Assembly: GCF_900545205.1 (NCBI RefSeq)
Contig: NZ_UQYC01000072.1
Span: forward strand, 1 to 8,371
Reading direction: 5' to 3'
DNA from: an uncultured Veillonella sp.
Lineage (GTDB): Bacteria > Bacillota > Negativicutes > Veillonellales > Veillonellaceae
Length of the DNA: 8,371 bases
A program made the position numbers and the translations under genes. Every line of letters starts with the position of its first letter. Position 1 is the first letter of the stretch. The notes beneath the pieces are model-generated. The model ran no database searches and was not told the DNA's origin. It saw only the letters and a list, made by a program, of their open reading frames with translations. Shown here piece after piece: positions 1 through 5,707 of this stretch.

Positions 1-53
1 ACTCGCGACCCCCGCCTTGGCAAGGCGGTGCTCTACCGCTGAGCTATTCCCGC
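1..53 (-). tRNA. tRNA-Gly (anticodon GCC), 3' part cut by window edge
   Basis: Read on the minus strand from 53, the sequence gives an acceptor strand GCGGGAA, then TA, a D-arm GCTC-AGCGGTA-GAGC, and an anticodon arm CCGCC-TTGCCAA-GGCGG. The anticodon GCC lies at 19-21 on the plus numbering. The variable region and the start of the T-arm (GCGAGT) follow, and then the window ends, so the T-loop, the 3' acceptor strand and any encoded CCA are not visible. The arms pair perfectly. Two promoter-like elements lie directly upstream. Other tRNA genes may follow outside the window. Confidence 0.95.
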
Positions 54-70
54 ATACAGAACCGATAATT

Positions 71-100
71 AATATAACATAATCATCAATCTGTCGTCAA
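71..100 (-). promoter_or_regulatory. Proximal sigma70-type promoter of the tRNA-Gly gene
   Basis: On the minus strand a -35 box TTGACG (95-100) and a -10 box TATATT (71-76) are 18 bp apart, each matching the consensus at five of six positions. Transcription would start about 10-12 nt upstream of the mature tRNA 5' end at 53, a normal short leader. Boxes and spacing are seen directly; activity is inferred. Confidence 0.75.
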
Positions 101-132
101 GAACAATTTAAGTCTGTCCTGACTGCCCTATA

Positions 133-161
133 ATAATATCAATTTACACATATAGTGTCAA
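133..161 (-). promoter_or_regulatory. Distal sigma70-type promoter of the tRNA-Gly gene
   Basis: A perfect -35 box TTGACA (156-161) is followed after exactly 17 bp by a -10 box TATTAT (133-138), five of six matches. It lies 60 bp upstream of the proximal promoter, in the same direction and downstream of the cobT-operon terminator. Tandem promoters are common before stable-RNA genes. This is the best promoter match in the window. Confidence 0.8.
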
Positions 162-215
162 TGGTTTTTCCATGAAATTCTCAGTTAATTTTGCATAATT
201 GAGCATAAAACATAT

Positions 216-244
216 AAAAAGAGGGATTTAATACTCCCTCTTTT
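216..244 (-). terminator. Intrinsic terminator of the cobT operon
   Basis: A 10-bp perfect stem (AAAAGAGGGA at 217-226 against TCCCTCTTTT at 235-244) encloses an 8-nt loop. On the minus strand the stem ends in a run of T (220-216), then ATATG. It lies just after the stop codon of the second cobT-like gene. The flanking A/T tracts make it roughly symmetric, but no plus-strand gene needs it. Confidence 0.88.
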
Positions 245-251
245 ATATAGA

Positions 252-1355
252 TTACTCTTTGTTCTTTTGTCTACCTTTACCGGCCCCATCTTCAGCGGCT
301 TTAACCTCAGCTTCCACGAAGGTTTTCATATCATTTAACATATGCATGGATGCATCGATAATGGATAGTCCCATTGTGGAACCCAATGCTTCATCTATTT
401 GTAAGTTATAGTGTAAGCACGGTTTTACATCTAAGAATCGACATTGCTCCTTATGGATTGGTTCCTCATATGCGGCAGATGGGAATACATAGTCCTTAAC
501 TAATGGCTCAATAGTAACGGCGGCCAATACAGCTGCACCTGTTACAGCATTATCAAATACTACCGCCATACGATGACTAGCAGCACCTAAAATAAATCCA
601 GTTAAGAATGCAATATCTAAGCCACCTGCTACATGAAGCAAATGCAATACCGCATCACGGCGCTCACTTTCACTCAAAGCAGACCAATCATTAACGGCAA
701 TATTGAAACGATCTACAAAGGAATGAATATGAGCAGCCCTTTGCTCTACTGTTGGGCCACATTCGGTATGAACGAGAATATCATCATAGGCACAGCCTGT
801 AATAGTAGCGGTCGTTACAAGGGAATCAAGGAACGCCCTTTCCCCTATATTGCCGATAGCTACGACTTGTAAGCCATCGTTGTGCAGTTTATCAGCATAG
901 GAAAAGCCTAGTTCAATAGCTTCTTCTAATTCATCACGAGAAATAACAGGTTCTACACCAAAGAAATGGGAACCCTTACGAATAACCTTTTGGTCAATAT
1001 TCGTCAACTCTGTTATATCTTGTTCAAGGCCGATATTTACTACATGCACAGGTGCTTGTAACTTAGATGCCGCACCTTGCGTAGCCGTTCTACCATCATT
1101 GAAACGCTTAACAGCTGCGTAGCTTTCACTACCATGCTGACTATTTTGAGGACCATCTACCAAGTGATCCGCCGCCACCACAAGTACACCATATCGCAAA
1201 TGATTTGGTTGAGAATCTGCCAGAATACCTGCAAAACGCTCTGCAATTAGTTCTAATGTAGCAAGGCTATAAATAGGCTTTGTTAAATTGTCGATACGTA
1301 ATCGACATGCTTCCATGGATGGCGCATGTAACGGTTCGATTGTAAATGTTCTCAT
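252..1355 (-). CDS. cobT: Divergent CobT-family phosphoribosyltransferase, probable partner subunit (ArsAB-like)
   Basis: This 367-aa protein is a clear but degenerate relative of nicotinate-nucleotide:dimethylbenzimidazole phosphoribosyltransferase, which makes the alpha-riboside phosphate used as lower ligand of a cobamide in the cytoplasm. Family landmarks seen are ADH (62-64), GGLDIAFLTGFILGAAS (244-260), a VFDN version of the usual IDGF (266-269), and a C-terminal DEALGS-MG segment holding Glu322, which lines up with the catalytic Glu of CobT. The glycine-rich nicotinate-mononucleotide loop, GEMGISNTT in the neighbour, is here only GNIGERA (168-174). The charged tail (about 345-367) is extra. 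It starts within the stop codon of the upstream cobT (ATGA overlap) behind a strong AGGAGGT at 1361-1367, so the two are translationally coupled. A heterodimer like ArsA/ArsB of Sporomusa ovata is the likely arrangement. I cannot tell which chain corresponds to ArsA and which to ArsB, or rule out an independent paralogue. Confidence 0.85.
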   Translation of the reverse strand: MRTFTIEPLHAPSMEACRLRIDNLTKPIYSLATLELIAERFAGILADSQPNHLRYGVLVVAADHLVDGPQNSQHGSESYAAVKRFNDGRTATQGAASKLQAPVHVVNIGLEQDITELTNIDQKVIRKGSHFFGVEPVISRDELEEAIELGFSYADKLHNDGLQVVAIGNIGERAFLDSLVTTATITGCAYDDILVHTECGPTVEQRAAHIHSFVDRFNIAVNDWSALSESERRDAVLHLLHVAGGLDIAFLTGFILGAASHRMAVVFDNAVTGAAVLAAVTIEPLVKDYVFPSAAYEEPIHKEQCRFLDVKPCLHYNLQIDEALGSTMGLSIIDASMHMLNDMKTFVEAEVKAAEDGAGKGRQKNKE

Positions 1356-2389
1356 GCCTTACCTCCTGTAACAGCCAAATACATATGAACGGCAAGGTCT
1401 AGCATGCCCATTTGAATGGAGCCACCAGAGGCCTCACCAAGACAAAGTCCTAAATCAACATAGGCTTCAAGGCCTAGATTTTCTAAGGAAGATTTAGCCG
1501 CTTTTTCAGCAGATAAATGAGAGGCCATCACATAGTCCATCGCCTGTGGTACCAAGGTTTTAGCCACCAATGCGCAGGCAGATGTATTAAAGCCGTCAAT
1601 AATAACGAGGGCCTTATTAGCTGCTGCACCCAGAATAACACCTACAATACAGGAGAATTCAAAGCCTCCCACAGAGGATAAAATTCCGATGGCATCGTCT
1701 TTTGAAATATCTTTATATTTTTCTAATACATCATGCACAATGCGTTGCTTTAATTTTAGACGCTCATCAGAAATATTAGTGCCTCGCCCTGTGGCTTCCT
1801 CTGCAGTGAGTCCTGCAAACTTGGCTGTCATAAGAGCACTAGCAGTAGTATTGGAAATTCCCATTTCCCCTACTAAGAAAACATTAAAGCCTTCGTCGAT
1901 TTTCTCTTTTACAAGGCGGATACCTGTTTCAATGCCTTCAATGGCTTGTTCACGTGTCATGGCCGGTTCTTCAACAAAGTTTTTTGTGCCCATACCAAGT
2001 TTATGACTACGGAGTCCTGGTACCCAGCTCATATCTGCATCAATGCCCATATCGATGACTTCCATTTGAGCACCACAGTAATTAGCTAAGGAATTGGCAC
2101 CCGCCCCTTTAGGAATTAAGTAGTTTTGTGTCATCCCTACAGTTGTTTCCTTTGGGTACGCACTTACGCCCATATCGGCCACGCCATGATCGGCAGAGGC
2201 AATAATCATACAAGGCTTTGGAACCGTTAAGTGTTCCTGATTTGTAGCCGCACCATATTGAGCCACCACGTTTACAAGTCGCCCATATTGTTCTACAGGT
2301 GACCCTGCATTCCAATTATCGATTATATGTTGTTCAATTTCATGACTGCGACCTCTAATAGCGTCACAAGTTTCTTGTAACAAACTCAT
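1352..2389 (-). CDS. cobT: Nicotinate-nucleotide:base phosphoribosyltransferase (CobT family, ArsAB-like pair)
   Basis: This 345-aa protein has the full CobT signature set: ADHGVADMGVSAYP (66-79), KGAGANSLA (94-102), the GEMGISNTT substrate loop (174-182), TGRGTN (200-205), SVGGFE (239-244), LGAAANKALVIIDGF (253-267) and LGEASGG (317-323). Glu319 matches the catalytic glutamate of Salmonella CobT. Its length is normal for the family. The enzyme moves ribose phosphate from nicotinate mononucleotide to a lower-ligand base or phenol in cobamide assembly. The start is fixed by AAGGAG (2395-2400), five bases before the ATG. It is first in a two-gene operon and overlaps the divergent paralogue by 4 bp. 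The pairing suggests a heterodimer that may accept phenol or p-cresol; the actual substrate cannot be read from sequence. No cobalamin riboswitch is evident upstream. Confidence 0.93.
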   Translation of the reverse strand: MSLLQETCDAIRGRSHEIEQHIIDNWNAGSPVEQYGRLVNVVAQYGAATNQEHLTVPKPCMIIASADHGVADMGVSAYPKETTVGMTQNYLIPKGAGANSLANYCGAQMEVIDMGIDADMSWVPGLRSHKLGMGTKNFVEEPAMTREQAIEGIETGIRLVKEKIDEGFNVFLVGEMGISNTTASALMTAKFAGLTAEEATGRGTNISDERLKLKQRIVHDVLEKYKDISKDDAIGILSSVGGFEFSCIVGVILGAAANKALVIIDGFNTSACALVAKTLVPQAMDYVMASHLSAEKAAKSSLENLGLEAYVDLGLCLGEASGGSIQMGMLDLAVHMYLAVTGGKA

Positions 2390-2449
2390 GGTATCTCCTT
2401 AACTAAATAATATGTTAAATGTATATTCTTTACGAACCCTAGTATACAC

Positions 2450-2478
2450 ATTATACTGCATAAACCGCGTTGCTTCAG
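2450..2478 (-). promoter_or_regulatory. Candidate promoter of the two-gene cobT operon
   Basis: A perfect -10 box TATAAT (2450-2455) has a 17-bp spacer to a weak -35 box CTGAAG (2473-2478, three of six matches, keeping the TGA core). The predicted start lies about 55 nt before the cobT ATG. The 190-bp gap to tyrA contains no strong T-tailed terminator, so read-through from tyrA is also possible. Confidence 0.45.
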
Positions 2479-2579
2479 CTACATAAATATACATCAAGCT
2501 CAAATGAATGTTAATTATTCATTATTAGTACTCTATGAGTGCTAACCAATGTATAGCCTTAGCTAATAATTATTTATCA

Positions 2580-3467
2580 TTAGCTATTCTTTATTTGTCC
2601 TGTTAAATATGGTAATTTACCGCGGATTTCTCTTCCTCGTTCAAGATAGGATTCTAAAGCTTGACCTTCATCTTCTTGTGAAAGTATCTCTTTTACCCGT
2701 TTGATTTCGGATTCGATTTGTGAAAGACCTTCAATTACATTGTGTCTATTACCATAAATGATTTCACGCCACATAGATGGCAAACCACCGGCAACACGTG
2801 TACAATCTCTAAAGCCTCCTGCAGATAATTTCATGCGCAACTCGCCTAATTCATCACCACCGGAAACTTGAGTTAAAATGGATGCCAATAAATGTGGCAT
2901 ATGACTCACCATAGCTAAATACGCGTCGTGAGCATAGATATCGACAAATTCAATACGTGATCCTACAGCGCGTCCCATTTCAGCTAGTTCTTGAGCAACC
3001 TCTTCACTATATACTTCAGAGGCCTTATCCTCTAGTACAATCCAACCCATACCTTTAAATAGGTTTTTATGAGATACTTCGTAGCCACCCTTTTCAGAGC
3101 CAGCCATAGGATGAACAGACACAAAAATTGTCCCTTTCGGAATAGAATCATATACAGCTCGTACAAAGTTTTCCTTTGCACTAGATACATCAGTCACCAC
3201 TTGTCCTGGTCTAAAAAGATGTGCCATTTCTGTAAATAGTCTTGCATTTGTATCTGGAGGCAATGAAAATACAACGATATCTGAATTTTCAATCAATGGT
3301 TCTACCTCAGTCCAAGCAGCTTTTACCACCCCATCCTGAATGGCCGCATCACAAACCGCTTGGCGACGAGCATACCCTACCACCTCATAATCGGTATAGG
3401 CCTTTAAAGCCTTCGCCAACGAACCACCTAATAGACCTAAGCCAATAATGCCTACTGTCTTACTCAT
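2580..3467 (-). CDS. tyrA: Prephenate dehydrogenase (TyrA), no ACT domain
   Basis: This 295-aa cytoplasmic enzyme oxidatively decarboxylates prephenate to 4-hydroxyphenylpyruvate (or arogenate to tyrosine) in tyrosine synthesis. The N-terminal Rossmann motif is GLGLLG (residues 9-14). Family residues follow: DVSSAK (93-98), HPMAGSEK (119-126), SHMPH (188-192) and GFRDCTR (218-224). His119, His192 and Arg220 correspond to residues that bind substrate or catalyse in characterised TyrA proteins. It ends near residue 295, so it lacks the C-terminal ACT domain found in the longer (about 370-aa) Bacillus-type enzymes; feedback control by tyrosine would need another route. The second beta strand ends GYARR (31-35), without the acidic residue typical of NAD-users, so NADP use is possible. 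The ribosome site is weak (GCAGG). It sits between a hairpin following the MATE gene and the cobT operon. Confidence 0.93.
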   Translation of the reverse strand: MSKTVGIIGLGLLGGSLAKALKAYTDYEVVGYARRQAVCDAAIQDGVVKAAWTEVEPLIENSDIVVFSLPPDTNARLFTEMAHLFRPGQVVTDVSSAKENFVRAVYDSIPKGTIFVSVHPMAGSEKGGYEVSHKNLFKGMGWIVLEDKASEVYSEEVAQELAEMGRAVGSRIEFVDIYAHDAYLAMVSHMPHLLASILTQVSGGDELGELRMKLSAGGFRDCTRVAGGLPSMWREIIYGNRHNVIEGLSQIESEIKRVKEILSQEDEGQALESYLERGREIRGKLPYLTGQIKNS

Positions 3468-3479
3468 ATAAACCTGCTT

Positions 3480-3519
3480 TCACAAATAATTAGCCTTACA
3501 CTCTCCAATGTAAGGCTAA
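3480..3519 (-). terminator. Hairpin between the MATE gene and tyrA, probable intrinsic terminator
   Basis: An 11-bp perfect stem (TTAGCCTTACA at 3490-3500 against TGTAAGGCTAA at 3509-3519) encloses an 8-nt loop. On the minus strand it is followed by TTATTTGTG, a moderately U-rich tail. It lies 50 bp after the MATE stop and only 22 bp before the tyrA start, so it would lie inside a tyrA leader if that gene's promoter is upstream. It could therefore be an attenuator-like element rather than a plain terminator. Confidence 0.6.
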
Positions 3520-3568
3520 CTATATCTACAAACTACTAAAAGTATATTGAAATCGTGTAAATATAAGA

Positions 3569-4915
3569 CTATGCCTCTATGAGGCGTCTATTTTTCCACT
3601 TCCCACTATACCAGCGATATACAAATAATAAACCTCGTAAAATTTCATCTACCGCCATGGCAATCCAAATGCCTACGAGCCCCCATTCCCAGTAAATTCC
3701 AAATAGATAGGACAATGGTACAGCACATAACCACATGCCAAAAATGCCTACGAGCATCGGCGTCCGAATATCCCCTGCTGCTTGTAAGCAGCCAACCATA
3801 ACAATATTGACGGCACGACCTAACTCAAGAAAAATCTCAATCAGTAATACATTATGTGCTAACGATAGGATTTCTGGATCCGTAGTAAATATGGATAGTA
3901 CAATATCACTGGTAATATAAAAGAACGTAGCCAGTCCTACACTAATGGCAATGGCTAACAACATAGAATGCCATACGCGATTTGTCACCTCAGCTTGTCG
4001 TTTAGCCCCCATCAGGTAACCCACAATAACTTGAGATGCATTTGCTAATGCTATGGTATATACATAGCAAAGCATGGCAATAACTGATACATACACCTTT
4101 GTATTAATAACAGCTAGCCCTAGGATGTTGACCATTTTCATAATCGTTGTCTGAGATAACTGATAACTTAAGGTTTCACCACCAGAGGGAACACTGATAT
4201 TCAGTAAAGACTTAACCGTATGCCACGGGAATGGTTTTAAAAATTTGAAGCTCACCTCTAAAGTAAGCAACTTCTTAAAGGTATAGCCAATAATTACGAG
4301 GCCTACCAACTTAGATAACCAGGTAGAAATTGATACCCCTAGTACACCAAGGCTTGGTATGGGACCATGACCAAATATTAATACATAGTTAGTTGTGATA
4401 TGGATAACATTCATAACTAACGCGATATACATAGTAACACGCGTTAATGAATGGCCTCTAAATACGGCAACCAGCGCATAATACATAGCCTGAATCGGTA
4501 ATCCTGCGGCCACAATGGTCGTATATATCGACGTATCACTCATCGTTTCGGGAGGTATACCTAGCCATGTAAAAATCCATTCATGACAGGTGATAAAGAA
4601 TACGGCCGCAACAGATGAAAATAAGAAGTTCAACACCAAACTGACCGTACATACCTCTGATAGCTTAGACTGATTTCGAGCCCCTAAATACTGGGCAATC
4701 AAAATCGTCGTAGCTGTACTCATAACAATGATGAGCATAATAAATATATTTAAAATTTGATTGGCATTAGCCACAGCTGCTACTGCTTGAGGAGAATAAT
4801 GGCTCATCATCACTTGGTCTATATTACCTACTAACAGCTGTAGGAACACTTCGATAAATATAGGCCAACTCAAAGTCCAGATAGACAAGCTAATCCCTTT
4901 TTCATAAGACTTCAT
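3569..4915 (-). CDS. MATE-family multidrug/toxin efflux transporter
   Basis: This 448-aa inner-membrane protein has about twelve hydrophobic helices arranged as two homologous halves, the usual size for MATE proteins, which export cationic drugs or metabolites using a Na+ or H+ gradient. The first half carries GNIDQVMMSHYSP (30-42) and AQYLGAR (74-80). The second half repeats the pattern with VGYLMGAKR (298-306) and has the conserved LQAAGDIRTPM (378-388). The C-terminus is short and basic (SGKWKNRR). NorM and DinF subgroups cannot be separated by eye, and the substrate is unknown. The ATG follows AAGGGG at about seven bases. Start codon and ribosome site lie in a tandem repeat and a small dyad. 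It is 72 bp after the LemA gene with no terminator between, so it may share that operon. Confidence 0.93.
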   Translation of the reverse strand: MKSYEKGISLSIWTLSWPIFIEVFLQLLVGNIDQVMMSHYSPQAVAAVANANQILNIFIMLIIVMSTATTILIAQYLGARNQSKLSEVCTVSLVLNFLFSSVAAVFFITCHEWIFTWLGIPPETMSDTSIYTTIVAAGLPIQAMYYALVAVFRGHSLTRVTMYIALVMNVIHITTNYVLIFGHGPIPSLGVLGVSISTWLSKLVGLVIIGYTFKKLLTLEVSFKFLKPFPWHTVKSLLNISVPSGGETLSYQLSQTTIMKMVNILGLAVINTKVYVSVIAMLCYVYTIALANASQVIVGYLMGAKRQAEVTNRVWHSMLLAIAISVGLATFFYITSDIVLSIFTTDPEILSLAHNVLLIEIFLELGRAVNIVMVGCLQAAGDIRTPMLVGIFGMWLCAVPLSYLFGIYWEWGLVGIWIAMAVDEILRGLLFVYRWYSGKWKNRRLIEA

Positions 4916-4973
4916 AGTATCCCCTTATATACTAATGTCAGATTTTATAGTATGCCCTTTATATACTAACGTC
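4907..4973. repeat. Tandem 33/34-bp duplication of the MATE gene's translation start region
   Basis: Two abutting direct copies, 4907-4939 and 4940-4973, differ by four substitutions and one inserted base. The copy nearest the gene contains codons 1-3, the ATG and the AAGGGG site. The distal copy has the same layout, but ATG-AAG-TCT reads ATA-AAA-TCT and AAGGGG reads AAAGGGC. It looks like a duplicated initiation region whose outer copy has lost its start codon. Confidence 0.85.
4915..4934 (-). promoter_or_regulatory. Dyad around the MATE ribosome-binding site
   Basis: TAGTAT (4915-4920) and ATACTA (4929-4934) are perfect inverted halves around an 8-nt centre that holds the ribosome site AAGGGG. 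The outer duplicate copy preserves the dyad (4948-4953 and 4963-4968, 9-nt centre). It could be an RNA hairpin presenting the ribosome site in its loop with the A of the start codon in the stem, or a repressor operator pair about three helical turns apart. The dyads are seen; their function is inferred. Confidence 0.4.
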
Positions 4974-4987
4974 CAATTGCCTATCCC

Positions 4988-5707
4988 TTAAAAGAAAACG
5001 CCCTTAGCTTTTTCTTTAGTTTCTTGATCTGCAATAAATGGAATTCTAGTAGTTCTACCTTCTTTGGCCGCTACAATCTTTTTAAATGGGAATTCAAAGA
5101 TTTCTCTATTCCAAGTATTTACAGCATCATTATACAACGTTCTAGCTGCAGTAATTTCTTTTTGTAAGTAAGAATTTTGTTGCATTGCATCACGAATTGT
5201 ATCTTGGCTTTGTAATTCTGGATAATTTTCTATAGCTACGTTGAGGGCTCTTGTAGCCTTGTTAAGTTGTGCATTCACATCACTTCTAGATGCTTCAGAA
5301 AAATTACCACTTCTATACTTAGCAATATCTACAAGAATATCTTTATCTACTTCAATAGATTTTTCCACTAATTTAGCCGCATTGGAAAGAATCACCACAC
5401 GTTGCTCCATATAATTGTCGATTTCAGAAGCAGCATTTTGGATTCTTTGTTCCATCATATTAAACTCTGAGCTAATTTGTTTTAATCTCCACCATGGATA
5501 AATTAGCACGATTGCACCAATAATGGATACCAGATACTTGTCAATAACTATGCCTAAAACGATACCAATAACACCGATAGCCATAAGAATAGTAGGTAAC
5601 ATTTTTTCAAAACCACTAGTTTCTACAGGGATTACCTTCGCAATAACATTTACATCTCTGCCTTCAGACATAATTTCCGGATTCATTTCGTCGAGTTGAT
5701 TAGCCAT
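4988..5707 (-). CDS. LemA-family membrane protein
   Basis: This 239-aa protein has an N-terminal stretch of about 36 residues, two hydrophobic segments (about 37-54 and 58-72) split by a two-residue Asp-Lys turn, a basic WWRLK stop (72-76), and a long helical LemA domain (about 80-215). LemA hallmarks are the paired-helix region with NAASEIDNYMEQR (91-103) and the C-terminal ARTLYNDAVNTWN (188-200) followed by EFPF. The family's molecular role is not established. The chosen start is the ATG at 5705-5707, because GGAGGT lies seven bases before it; an earlier in-frame ATG at 5729-5731 has no ribosome site. The start overlaps the end of the 616-aa gene (ATGGCTAA, 8 bp), implying coupled translation and probably a shared complex. 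The charge pattern suggests both termini are cytoplasmic. Confidence 0.88.
   Translation of the reverse strand: MANQLDEMNPEIMSEGRDVNVIAKVIPVETSGFEKMLPTILMAIGVIGIVLGIVIDKYLVSIIGAIVLIYPWWRLKQISSEFNMMEQRIQNAASEIDNYMEQRVVILSNAAKLVEKSIEVDKDILVDIAKYRSGNFSEASRSDVNAQLNKATRALNVAIENYPELQSQDTIRDAMQQNSYLQKEITAARTLYNDAVNTWNREIFEFPFKKIVAAKEGRTTRIPFIADQETKEKAKGVFF

Noticed and set aside
633..872. Plus-strand open frame of 79 codons inside the divergent cobT gene
   Set aside because: It is antisense to a well-supported gene, has no ribosome site and resembles no family; the same holds for the other plus-strand frames at 1689-2006, 3242-3448, 3735-3920 and 5859-6125.
252..1355. Divergent CobT as a pseudogene
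   Set aside because: The frame is intact over 367 codons, has a strong ribosome site, is coupled to its neighbour and keeps the Glu and the GG-FILGAAS core, so selection on function is more likely than decay.
2109..2315. Minus-strand frame of 68 codons inside cobT
   Set aside because: It is an alternate frame of a gene with clear CobT motifs. The frame at 6239-6445 inside the 616-aa gene is rejected for the same reason.
2390..2579. Cobalamin riboswitch upstream of the cobT operon
   Set aside because: I looked for a B12-box-like element and a GC-rich multistem leader and saw neither; the gap is short and AT-rich.
2560..2586. 8-bp inverted repeat over the tyrA stop codon as a terminator
   Set aside because: The stem is AT-rich with an 11-nt loop and no T-tract follows, so I do not call it a terminator.
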